DNA from: Streptomyces piniterrae
GTDB taxonomy: Bacteria; Actinomycetota; Actinomycetes; Streptomycetales; Streptomycetaceae
Reading direction: 5' to 3'
NCBI RefSeq assembly: GCF_005048155.1
Contig: NZ_SUMB01000002.1
Coordinates: forward strand, 62,001-126,000
Length of the DNA: 64,000 bases
Shown: piece by piece, positions 1 through 7,619 of the stretch
How the letters are laid out: each line of letters begins with the position of its first letter
Numbering within the stretch: the first letter of the stretch is position 1
Program-made: the position numbers and the translations under genes
The notes under the pieces: model-generated
Seen by the model: the letters and a program-made list of their open reading frames with translations, nothing else
What the model was told of the DNA's origin: nothing
Database searches by the model: none

Positions 1-2
1 TC

Positions 3-1124
3 CACCGCGCGGGGATGCCCGGTGTGTACGCCGAGGTGCGCGACGGCGACCAGATATGGCGTGGCGCTTCCGGGGTCGCCGATGTCGGGACCGGCCGTCC
101 CGTCACGCCCGATATGCGGCAGCGCGTCGGCAGCATCACCAAAACGTTCACCGCCGCCGCCGTCATGCAGCAGGTGGAGAAGGGCCGGATCCGACTCGAC
201 GCGCCGATCGGGGACTACCTGCCGAGGCTGGTGCCGGGGGAGCGCGGCAAGAAGATCACGGTCCGGATGCTCCTCAACCACACCAGCGGCATCACCGACT
301 ACCTCCCCTACGCGTTCCCGTCCCTCAAGGGTTTCCCCTCTCTTCCGGACGTCTCGCCCAAGAGTCTGGACGACAACCGGTTCCGGGAGTTCCGCCCCAC
401 CGAGCTGATCGAGATGGGACTCACGGCACCTCCCGCCAGCGAGCCCGGAGCCGCTACCGGGACCTACTCCAACACCAATTACCTGCTCCTCGGCCAACTC
501 CTGGAGCAGGCGACCGGTACCACGGCCGAGAAGTACATCACCCGCAACGTCATTGAGCGCGCCGGGCTCCGGCACACCGAATTCCCGGCCGGGCCGCACA
601 TCAAGGGACCGCACTCACGGATGTACGAGGCGCTGTACGGCCTGATCGACCCACCGCGCGACTACAGCGTCTACAACGTGTCCTGGGTGGGGACAGGAGC
701 CGGTCTGGTTTCAACAATGGAGGACGTCAACAGCTTCTACGGCAAGCTGCTCGGCGGCGAGATCGTCAACCGCTCGTCGCTGGCCGAGATGCAGCGCACG
801 GTCCCGGTCCTGGCCCTGGACGGCAGCACGAAGATCGACTACGGCCTCGGTCTGCACAAGGTCAAAACCCGGGACTGCGGCACTTTCTGGGGCCACGACG
901 GCACGGTCTGGGGAGCCCAAACGATGTCCCTGACCCGCGCCGACGGCAAGCGGCAGATGTCCGTCGCGATGAACCTCGTGAGGTGGAACAAGACGGACTC
1001 CTCGGGGAAGCCGCAGCGCCACCCCGTCGACGACGCGCTGAAGACCCTCTACCAGCAGGCGATGTGCGGTCACGGAAACGCCCAGGCCGAGGAAGCGGCC
1101 GAGAGGGCCTCGCAAGCCTCGTAG
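3..1124 (+). CDS. Serine hydrolase, beta-lactamase/D-Ala-D-Ala carboxypeptidase family (5' truncated by window)
   Basis: Penicillin-binding-type serine hydrolase of the class C beta-lactamase/DD-peptidase fold. The reading frame is open back to base 3 (His-Arg-Ala-Gly before the first Met at 15), so the true start and any signal peptide probably lie outside the window. Visible motifs: SITK (SxxK nucleophile, about 132-143), YSN (465-473) and a GHDG segment near 888-900 in the place of the usual H/KxG triad. The remaining length (about 370 codons) is close to that of the catalytic domain. Family members are secreted and cut D-amino-acid peptides or esters; the substrate cannot be read from sequence. 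Convergent with the amidase downstream. Confidence 0.85.
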   Translation, partial: HRAGMPGVYAEVRDGDQIWRGASGVADVGTGRPVTPDMRQRVGSITKTFTAAAVMQQVEKGRIRLDAPIGDYLPRLVPGERGKKITVRMLLNHTSGITDYLPYAFPSLKGFPSLPDVSPKSLDDNRFREFRPTELIEMGLTAPPASEPGAATGTYSNTNYLLLGQLLEQATGTTAEKYITRNVIERAGLRHTEFPAGPHIKGPHSRMYEALYGLIDPPRDYSVYNVSWVGTGAGLVSTMEDVNSFYGKLLGGEIVNRSSLAEMQRTVPVLALDGSTKIDYGLGLHKVKTRDCGTFWGHDGTVWGAQTMSLTRADGKRQMSVAMNLVRWNKTDSSGKPQRHPVDDALKTLYQQAMCGHGNAQAEEAAERASQAS

Positions 1125-1299
1125 ACCTCCCGGGTCCGCGGCGTTCGACCTATAGGCGGAGTGCATCGCCGGAGTGCCGCACGCTCGCTCACCGAGGGCG
1201 GTGGCCGAGCGGCGGCACTGTCGGACGCTTTGCGTCTCCGGAACCACCAGGGCCGGGTCGTGTGATCGGCCGGTGGATCCAGGATTCCAGGGTTTGGGC

Positions 1300-2148
1300 T
1301 CAGGCGGCGACGGTGAACCCGTGCTGGCTGCCGAGCGTCGTGAGGGTGGACTTGCCCGGGATGCCGTCGGCGTTCGCTCCCGTGAACCCCTGACGGCGCT
1401 GGTAGGCCGCGTAGGCGTCGACGGTACGGGAGCCGAAGGACCCGTCATCGCCGAACTTCGGGTCCAGCAGCCCCTCTGCGACCAGGGCAGCTTCCACGCG
1501 TTTGACGTCCGCCGGGAATGTGGTGTGCCCCTGGGCAGCGCCCGGGTCGGTACGTGCGGCGGTGATGACGTGGGAGAGGCTGACCTTGGCACCGGGGGGT
1601 GGAGGCGGGGGTGGCTCGATGCCGGGCGTGCCAGGCCGTGGAGCGCCCTTCTTCACCCACTCCTGGAGCGGGTCGCCAGGGCATTTGGTGGCGAAGCCAT
1701 CGCGGTGCCCTTTGATCTCTGCGCCGGCCCCGCCTTTGTCTCTCAGAAGCTCGATGGCGTCGCGGATACCGTGCAGTTGATCATTGGTCGGTTTGGTGAG
1801 GCCGGAGTCGCCCACCATGGCGACCACCGAGTAGTGGTTCAGGTTGAGCTGCTGGTTGCCATTCGCACCTTGGCGTTTGTGCAGGCCACGGCCCTCGAAA
1901 ACATGACCGTGCGGGCAGACCACGTAGCTGTAGGCGATGTCGGAGTACTTCTCCTTGGTGTTCGCCAGATGACTGGCTTGGATGCTCCGCACCCGGCCGG
2001 CGCACTGGGAGTGTTTCTCCGGCTTGGCGAGATCGGCCGGGACGGGAGCGCCCTCATAGTGGACCTTCACGCCCTTCGTGGACGCGATGTGCTTGAGGGG
2101 AGATTTGGGCGGCTTGGCCCCCCACTGAGCGCGAGTGACGAGGTGCAT
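1300..2148 (-). CDS. N-acetylmuramoyl-L-alanine amidase with C-terminal peptidoglycan-binding module
   Basis: Predicted peptidoglycan amidase of the amidase_2/PGRP family, cutting between MurNAc and L-Ala. The 282-aa protein starts at MHLVTRAQWGAK; this ATG at 2148 is preceded by AGGGAG, whereas the longer open frame (to 2292) has no ribosome site and an unlikely sequence. The zinc-site motif GHRDGFATKCPGD lies near the middle; a proline-rich linker (EPPPPPPP) follows, then a wall-binding module ending in ADGIPGKSTLTTL. There is no signal peptide or membrane helix, which is typical of phage-type endolysins or proteins released by lysis. The C-terminal module matches the one at the end of the gene at 3500-4120. 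Confidence 0.85.
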   Translation of the reverse strand: MHLVTRAQWGAKPPKSPLKHIASTKGVKVHYEGAPVPADLAKPEKHSQCAGRVRSIQASHLANTKEKYSDIAYSYVVCPHGHVFEGRGLHKRQGANGNQQLNLNHYSVVAMVGDSGLTKPTNDQLHGIRDAIELLRDKGGAGAEIKGHRDGFATKCPGDPLQEWVKKGAPRPGTPGIEPPPPPPPGAKVSLSHVITAARTDPGAAQGHTTFPADVKRVEAALVAEGLLDPKFGDDGSFGSRTVDAYAAYQRRQGFTGANADGIPGKSTLTTLGSQHGFTVAA

Positions 2149-2402
2149 TCCTAACTCCCTTGCGAGTTGCAGATCGACGCCGTCGGATGGCGGCACGAAA
2201 CATGGCGTTACGAAACCCGGAACCCGTGGCTGAGCTTCCCGTGGCAGAGCTTCCGAAAGCGCGTCGACACCGGACCCCGAACCACGAATCACCCGAGCAC
2301 GAATTTGAAGTCGGCCTTTCTGTCGGCCTTTTAAGTGCGTTCCTCCTGGGCTCAGAGACTGGGCGTGCAGCCAAGGACGGGAAGGCGCGAGCGACTGCGA
2401 TT

Positions 2403-2428
2403 CTCGCCGGCCTTGCTCGCCGGCCTTG
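2403..2428. repeat. 13-bp tandem duplication (CTCGCCGGCCTTG x2)
   Basis: Two exact adjacent copies lie in the 480-bp stretch between the amidase start and the decayed DinB gene. They are flanked by GATTC and GAATC half-sites, which would allow a weak hairpin. A 10-bp direct repeat GTCGGCCTTT also occurs at 2310 and 2322. No gene is visible in this stretch. Confidence 0.6.
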
Positions 2429-2629
2429 CGAATCTCACCGCAGACGCGTGTGCGATGTACGCGGCCTGGCTTGGTCAGCGCATAGCGCGCGTAACGGGTA
2501 TGTAGCGTCTATATCAGGGTGCGTCTGCGCACTTGGGGAGTCAAGGCGAAGTCAAGCAACGCGGGCGGCGGCTGACACGTCGCAGAAATCAGTAGCGAGC
2601 TTGGGCCCTCACGGACGAACATGCGACGC

Positions 2630-3053
2630 ATGAGCGACCAACCCGCACGTTGGACTCAGGCGACCGTCCACCCCGACATGTGGGTTGACCCGGACGACGA
2701 CCCTCGCGACGGCGAAGGCGCCAGTCCGGACGGCGAGCTCGCCACCCTTCGGGACTTCCCGCAACTGGATCAGCGACGGTGACCCGCTGCCGAAGCTGTA
2801 CGGCGAGCGTGACGCGGACTTCCACGGAGCCGTCGCCGAGCAGGCCGCGGTCGACGCTGCGTTCGCCGATGTGGAGCGGGAGCAGACCGCGACCGACGCC
2901 GCGCTGGCCGAGCACCCGGATCTGGGCGCCCGTCTGGCGAAGGACGGCATCACAGTTCGGGAGCTGTGGGTGCACGGGATCGAGGAGTATGCCCGGCACT
3001 GCGGGCACGCCGACCTGTTGCGCGAGCGCGTCGATGGACGGGTGGGCCAGTGA
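2630..3053 (+). pseudogene. Decayed DinB/DUF664-family gene (internal deletion plus frame change)
   Basis: The first 43 codons (MSDQPARWTQATVHPDMWVD onward, to LRDF at 2747-2758) read like the N-terminus of a DUF664/DinB-like protein. That frame stops at 2782. The C-terminal part continues in another frame from RNWISDGDPLPKLYGE (2760 on) through ELWVHGIEEYARHCGHADLLRE to a stop at 3053, a typical DUF664 C-terminus. Family members normally carry roughly 40-60 residues between these blocks, including an LKCEGL-like segment and a metal-binding His, and these are missing here. The junction is at about 2756-2762. Interpreted as an internal deletion that also shifted the frame. The family assignment rests on remembered consensus, not a search. 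Confidence 0.65.
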
Positions 3054-3091
3054 CGGGGCCGGGGGCTCTATCCGCCGCCAAAGGCGCCCAA

Positions 3092-3157
3092 CCCACCACC
3101 TGTAAATCACCTTCCCACCGCCTGTGAATCATCTTCCCACCGCCTGCAAATCAACTT
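3092..3157. repeat. Three 22-bp tandem repeats
   Basis: Imperfect head-to-tail units of the form CCCACCGCCTGTGAATCATCTT at 3092-3113, 3114-3135 and 3136-3157, differing at a few positions. They start 38 bp after the DinB remnant stop. The 22-bp period is about two helical turns, so they could be binding sites; they could equally be slippage products. Confidence 0.75.
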
Positions 3158-3280
3158 AACGCGCGGGAACTGGCGCTCCGTTTGCCCTGCATCCGGCACC
3201 GTCATACGGTCGAAGTAACTGACATTCGCGCCTCGGAAAGCCGCCTCACCCTCCATGGAGGAGGCGCGACCGAGAGGCGT

Positions 3281-3320
3281 CCTGACCCGCTATGCGTATA
3301 CCTGAATCGCTATGTGTATA
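3281..3320. repeat. Two 20-bp tandem repeats (CCTGAnnCGCTATGnGTATA)
   Basis: Units at 3281-3300 and 3301-3320 match at 17 of 20 positions. The spacing is about two helical turns and they lie about 180 bp upstream of the lysin-like gene at 3500. An operator or a SpoIIID/BldD-like site is possible, but no known consensus was matched. Confidence 0.7.
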
Positions 3321-3499
3321 CGCGTCAAACAGGGGCGCTCACACTCGGGATTTGAGCCCTTACCCGCAAGCGCAGGTAACGCATTCCGGCAATATCTCCC
3401 CTCGGGCCGGGGAATCCGGCCGGCACCCGGTCCTCGACCCGACGCCATACCGAGCCATGGGACATGGCTCCTGATCGGAACGTTAGAAGGGCATTGGGA

Positions 3500-4120
3500 A
3501 TGAAAATGAACCTGACCGAGCTTCGCACCCTCGCCACAGAGGTGGGGTTCACCGGCAGCGACATCAACATCGCGGCGGCCGTCGCCATGGCGGAGTCCAG
3601 CGGCAACCCGGGCGCTGTGGGGGACGAGAATCTGGTCGACAACAAGTGGGGACCGTCGTTCGGTCTCTTCCAGATCCGCTCCCTCAAGCACCCGGAGCAG
3701 TTCTCCCCACCGGACACGCTCAGGATTGCCGGAAAGCTCAAGGACCCGGTCTTCAACGCCAAGGCAGCAAAGGCCATCAAGAAGGCACACGGCTGGAACC
3801 AATGGTCCACGTTCACGAGCGGGGCATACCGCCAGTTCATGGATGGCGGCTCCGGCAGCGGCTCCGGCAAGTTCGAACCGTTCCCTGGTGCCTCGTTCTT
3901 CCACACCGGACAGAGGTCGCCGATCATCACCGCGATGCACAATCGGCTTGTCGCTGAAGACTGCAACCGATACACGTCCAGCCGTGACGCCGACGTGTGG
4001 GGCTCGGGCGATGTGAAGTCCTACGCCGCCTGGCAGCACAAGCTCCACCTCTCAGGCCCTGATGCCGACGGCATCCCCGGCAAGTCCAGTTGGGACAAGC
4101 TGCACGTCCCCAACGTCTGA
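3500..4120 (+). CDS. Lytic transglycosylase/lysozyme-like protein with peptidoglycan-binding module
   Basis: Predicted wall hydrolase of 206 aa. The N-terminal half resembles the SLT/goose-lysozyme fold: AAAVAMAESSGNPGAV contains the likely catalytic Glu (MAES), followed by WGPSFGLFQIRS, the usual GLFQI substrate-groove motif. After a Gly/Ser linker (GGSGSGSG, around residue 115) the C-terminus carries a wall-binding module ending in DADGIPGKSSWDKL, very like that of the amidase at 1300-2148. ATG 3500 was chosen because AGAAGG sits 9 nt upstream. There is no signal peptide. Both proteins have the look of phage lysins, although no phage structural genes are nearby. Confidence 0.75.
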   Translation: MKMNLTELRTLATEVGFTGSDINIAAAVAMAESSGNPGAVGDENLVDNKWGPSFGLFQIRSLKHPEQFSPPDTLRIAGKLKDPVFNAKAAKAIKKAHGWNQWSTFTSGAYRQFMDGGSGSGSGKFEPFPGASFFHTGQRSPIITAMHNRLVAEDCNRYTSSRDADVWGSGDVKSYAAWQHKLHLSGPDADGIPGKSSWDKLHVPNV

Positions 4121-4302
4121 CAGACCTTCACAGCCACTGGCACCAGCCGATCCGCCTACAGCCCAGACTTTCGCCCGCCAACGAGACAGTCATATGACGT
4201 CTCACGCAGGTGTGAAAGCTGGGCTGTTGGCGTGGCCCCAAACCAAATGCCCTCAAGGATGGCGCTGTTTACCCAGAGTCGGGTGCGTGGGACGCTGCCG
4301 CG

Positions 4303-5388
4303 ATGGACGCCCGGCATCACCATCCAACGGTGAGTGTGTATCTCTTCGCCCGCTTCGGTGCCACGTGGCGCATGGGTGTCATCGGCCACCCCCGGCTCGG
4401 CGGGGCGATGATCCCCGGCGGGCATATCGAGCCCGACGCGAGCCCAGCTCAGGCCGCCGTGCGTGAAACGCTTGAAGAGACCGGATACCGCGTGCGCCTG
4501 CTACCACCAGTCGGGCATGACCTGCCCACGGACTACCCCCACCCCGAGGCGCGGCCGACGGCGACTACGTCGTCCGGCTCCGCACCGTGGTGGGTGGTGG
4601 ACGTCCCAGCCGCCGAGGACAGCCGGCTCGCCAACCGGCAGGAGCACGTCGACCTTCACGTCGACCACCTTCACGTCGACCACCCTCGCCTCGACCACAT
4701 TCACGTCGCCGTGGTCGACCGACCCTATGGCCCCAGGACGCCCGGCGCACACCTATTCCGGTGGATCAGCGTCCAGGACCTGCCCAAACTGGATACGCCA
4801 GAGGGCACCCGCATTCCCGCCCCCACTCTGGTCGAGTTGGTGTCGGCCACGATCGCCGCCCACCGGCCCCGGTCACCGCTGGATGATGGCCTGCGCCGGG
4901 AACTGCTACGCCGGCGCGACATCGACCAGGAGTTCCGTACGAACCTCCCCGAGACCCTGACGGAGGAGGAGTTCGCGCGCTGGGAAGCGATGGACAACGA
5001 CAACACCGAGTGGCTGCGGAAGGTCATCGACCGTGTCGGCTGGCCCGGACGGTCACTTTGCGGTGATGAGGCAGCCGATGCCGCTTGGCTGCTCGCGCAG
5101 CACGCCGACCGTCAGCCGCACCTCCAAGAGGCATGGGTCGATCTGCTGGCTGAGGCCGTCACGTCGGGGGAGGCCGAGCCGAGGCATCTGGCGTTCTTGG
5201 AGGACCGTATTTCTGTCCGCAAGGCCCGCGAGCAGTGGTTCGGCACCCAGCACCACAAAGGGGCCAATGGCCAGTGGGAGCCTTACCCGATCCGAGAACC
5301 TCTAGGTGTCGACAAGCGAAGGGCCGAGGTCGGTCTCAATCCGCTGGCCGAGCGCACCAGGCAGATCGCGGAAGAGAACCGCCACTAA
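4303..5388 (+). CDS. Nudix-like domain fused to DUF6624 domain
   Basis: A 361-aa two-domain protein. Residues 1-175 form a Nudix fold with the box GGHIEPDASPAQAAVRETLEETGY: the REx2EExG catalytic helix is intact, but the first box Glu (GHIEPGE in relatives) is replaced by Ala, so hydrolase activity may be altered. Residues 185-355 match my memory of DUF6624 (LPETLTEEEFARWEAMD, then HLAFLEDRI and a C-terminal YPIREP segment). Between the two domains is a His/Asp-rich stretch encoded by 15-bp tandem repeats. Substrate unknown; Nudix enzymes cleave nucleoside diphosphate derivatives. The 180 bp upstream shows no clear promoter. Confidence 0.75.
   Translation: MDARHHHPTVSVYLFARFGATWRMGVIGHPRLGGAMIPGGHIEPDASPAQAAVRETLEETGYRVRLLPPVGHDLPTDYPHPEARPTATTSSGSAPWWVVDVPAAEDSRLANRQEHVDLHVDHLHVDHPRLDHIHVAVVDRPYGPRTPGAHLFRWISVQDLPKLDTPEGTRIPAPTLVELVSATIAAHRPRSPLDDGLRRELLRRRDIDQEFRTNLPETLTEEEFARWEAMDNDNTEWLRKVIDRVGWPGRSLCGDEAADAAWLLAQHADRQPHLQEAWVDLLAEAVTSGEAEPRHLAFLEDRISVRKAREQWFGTQHHKGANGQWEPYPIREPLGVDKRRAEVGLNPLAERTRQIAEENRH
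4639..4713 (+). repeat. 15-bp in-frame tandem repeats encoding His-Val-Asp units
   Basis: Copies of CTTCACGTCGACCAC occur at 4654-4668 and 4669-4683, with diverged copies on either side (4639-4653, 4684-4698, 4699-4713). They encode repeated HVDxL/HVDH units inside the Nudix part of the fusion gene, where relatives have a single short strand. Looks like slippage expansion. Confidence 0.8.
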
Positions 5389-5525
5389 CGACCTTCGGAG
5401 TCAGCCGCCCATCTGGCTCCGCCCCGGGGGCAAGCCGTCGTACAGCGGATGACTCACCTGGGTGGCAGCCCCCACGGATGGAACCGCACGCCGGCGAACC
5501 CGACGGACGACCCCGCGTCGTTCGG

Positions 5526-5588
5526 CTGTCGACCCTCCGTCGCGGGGGGCTGTCAACCCTCCGTCGTCGGGCCGTCGACCCTCCGTCG
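5526..5588. repeat. Three spaced 17-bp repeats (CTGTCGACCCTCCGTCG)
   Basis: Near-identical units at 5526-5542, 5550-5566 and 5572-5588, spaced 24 and 22 bp, lie in the 318-bp gap upstream of the deacetylase gene. Regular two-turn spacing suggests either operator sites or slippage. Nothing else is recognisable in the gap. Confidence 0.7.
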
Positions 5589-5706
5589 GCGCTCTGTCCA
5601 CTCTGTGAGCTTTCGCCGCCGCGATGGAACCTCGACCCTGGGCCATGCCATCTCACTGAACGTCCCGATAGTGGGCTTATAGGCAATAAGTGTGATTGGT
5701 TCAGTT

Positions 5707-6915
5707 ATGCGTGAATTCAACCGAAGGGGCATGCTCGGACTGGGCGTCGGAGCAGGAGCGGCAGCGGCGCTGTCCGTCGCCGGCTGCTCCTCCACTGGGT
5801 CGTCCGTATCCAGCAAGAGTGGATCCGAGGGCGGGCAGAGTGCCCAGCCGAAGCCGATAGGCGATGGCTCTACCGCGTACACCGGCAAGCAGCCGAACCA
5901 GCCGCCCAAGCCGGAGAAGCTGGAGCCGGGTCAGAAGCCGCCGCAGTTCGTGGTCTTTTCCTGGGATGGTGCGGGTGAGGTCGGCAACGGCCTTTTCCCG
6001 CGGTTCCGCAAGCTGGCCAAGGACCATGACGCCTCGATGACCTTCTTCCTTTCCGGGCTGTATCTGCTGCCCGAGTCGAAGAAGCGGATGTACCGGCCGC
6101 CGAACAACCCCGTCGGCCACACCGAGATCGAATTTCTCACCGATGAGCACGTCAGGATGACGCTCAAGAACCTGCGTGCGGCGTGGCTGGAGGGCCACGA
6201 GATAGGCACCCACTTCAACGGCCATTTCTGCCGCGAGGGTTCAGGCTCGGTAAAGCACTGGACTCCTGCCCAGTGGGACGACGAGATCGAGCAGGCCATG
6301 GGATTTGTCACCAAGTGGCGGACCAACACCGGCTTCACCGATCTCGAACCGCTGCCGTTCGACTACAGCAAGGAGCTGGTCGGCGCCCGTACGCCGTGCC
6401 TGCTGGGCCAGGAGAACCTGCTGCCGACCGCGAAGAAGCGCGGCTGGCGGTACGACGCCAGCTCACCTGGCGGTCTCCAGGTCTGGCCCACCAAGAAGCA
6501 AGGAATCTGGGACTTTCCACTCCAGGGAATACCGTTCCCCGGCCACTCCTTTCCGGTTCTGTCGATGGACTACAACATCCTGGCCAACCAGTCCAAGAAC
6601 TCCACCAAGGGACCGCCGGCCAACTACCCGGGCTGGCGCAAGCAGGCCACCGGCGCGTACATAGCCGGCTTCCAGCGAGCCTATGAGACCAACCGCGCCC
6701 CCTTCTTCGTCGGCAACCACTTCGAGCAGTGGAACGGCGGTATCTACATGGACGCCGTTGAGGAGGCGATCAAGCACATCGCCGGCGGGAAGAACAAGGA
6801 CGTGCGGCTGGTCTCCTTCCGCCAGCTCTGCGACTGGCTCGACGCACAGGACCCACAGGTCCTCTCCGACCTGCGCCGACTCAACGTCGGAGAGAAGTTC
6901 ACCGGACGAGGCTGA
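5707..6915 (+). CDS. Tat-exported lipoprotein, polysaccharide deacetylase-like
   Basis: About 402 aa. The N-terminus FNRRGMLGLGVGAGAAA is a twin-arginine signal and SVAGC is a lipobox, so the protein should be exported folded and lipid-anchored. A Pro/Lys-rich linker (residues ~55-75) leads to the domain starting FVVFSWDGAGE, the NodB-type Asp motif; EIGTHFNGHFC supplies the His pair expected for the metal site. The C-terminal FFVGNHFEQWNGG and a Trp-rich end resemble extracellular deacetylases. Probable role: removal of acyl groups from wall or other extracellular polymer. ATG 5707 is preferred over GTG 5692 because it places the RR motif at the usual distance, but neither has a strong ribosome site. 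Confidence 0.8.
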   Translation: MREFNRRGMLGLGVGAGAAAALSVAGCSSTGSSVSSKSGSEGGQSAQPKPIGDGSTAYTGKQPNQPPKPEKLEPGQKPPQFVVFSWDGAGEVGNGLFPRFRKLAKDHDASMTFFLSGLYLLPESKKRMYRPPNNPVGHTEIEFLTDEHVRMTLKNLRAAWLEGHEIGTHFNGHFCREGSGSVKHWTPAQWDDEIEQAMGFVTKWRTNTGFTDLEPLPFDYSKELVGARTPCLLGQENLLPTAKKRGWRYDASSPGGLQVWPTKKQGIWDFPLQGIPFPGHSFPVLSMDYNILANQSKNSTKGPPANYPGWRKQATGAYIAGFQRAYETNRAPFFVGNHFEQWNGGIYMDAVEEAIKHIAGGKNKDVRLVSFRQLCDWLDAQDPQVLSDLRRLNVGEKFTGRG

Positions 6916-7101
6916 TTGGCGCTTGTCGGCAGCTGACCGGCACCTGATGGCATCTGAGGCCATCTGACGGCACCGGGAGGGGGCCGAGTGAGATGGCGGC
7001 GCGCCGCGTGGGCGGCGCGAGTGCCCCCGACCTCCCTGGCCGTCGTGCGGCGGCATCCATCAACTCCCGCCCGCCCAGCGGAAATGTGGGAACCTGAGCG
7101 A

Positions 7102-7422
7102 ATGCCTCGACGAATCATGTTCGTTCAGCTGAAGACGGGATACGACACCGATCGCGGTCCTTCCTGGATCGGCTGGGTGGACTTCTCCAAGACCTGGCAG
7201 ACCGCCTACTTTCAAGGGAGAACTCTGCGCCGCGCAGAGGGCATGTCCAGTGCCAACTTCTACGACATCGATACCGATGAAGAGTTCTGGATATCCGGCC
7301 CGAAGCGAGACCAAAGTGACACACGCTACGGTCCGTTCAACGCAGTGATCGAGGACGACGCAGCCGATGCCTACGCGGCGTTCCGGCGTGGAGCGCCCTT
7401 GCCGGGCCGGGAGAACGGGTAG
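7102..7422 (+). CDS. Conserved small hypothetical protein
   Basis: A 106-aa acidic protein starting MPRRIMFVQLKTGYDTD, with DIDTDEEFWISGP in the middle. No signal peptide, membrane segment or catalytic motif is visible. I have the impression that short proteins of this type (IMFVQLKTGYDTDRGP, WISGPKRD) recur in Streptomyces without assigned function. The start ATG 7102 follows GGGAACCTGAGCG. The residues ahead of it in the longer open frame look non-coding. It stands alone between the deacetylase and a decayed TPR gene. Confidence 0.7.
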   Translation: MPRRIMFVQLKTGYDTDRGPSWIGWVDFSKTWQTAYFQGRTLRRAEGMSSANFYDIDTDEEFWISGPKRDQSDTRYGPFNAVIEDDAADAYAAFRRGAPLPGRENG

Positions 7423-7439
7423 CCGAGTGCGGCTTGAGG

Positions 7440-7610
7440 TCAGCTCGCCGGGTTCTCGATGAGCCGGAGCAGCGAACGGGCCTGGAGAGCGGGGCCGGTT
7501 GACCAGTCCGGCTCTTGGCACACCACGACGCGCAGCTGGTGGACTCCCCACCGACTGGCGAGGGTCTTGTCGCCGCCCTCGCGGGTGACGAGAAGATCGC
7601 CCGTCGGCAC
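7440..7610 (-). pseudogene. Possible minus-strand C-terminal gene remnant
   Basis: Read on the minus strand, this stretch encodes VPTGDLLVTREGGDKTLASR followed by WGVHQLRVVVCQEPDWSTG and ends LIENPAS-stop. It looks more protein-like than the plus strand here, and no matching start lies within a reasonable distance. The family is not recognised. It abuts the decayed TPR gene, which suggests a rearrangement point, but it could be a chance open frame. Confidence 0.25.
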
Positions 7611-7619
7611 ACTGACTTC

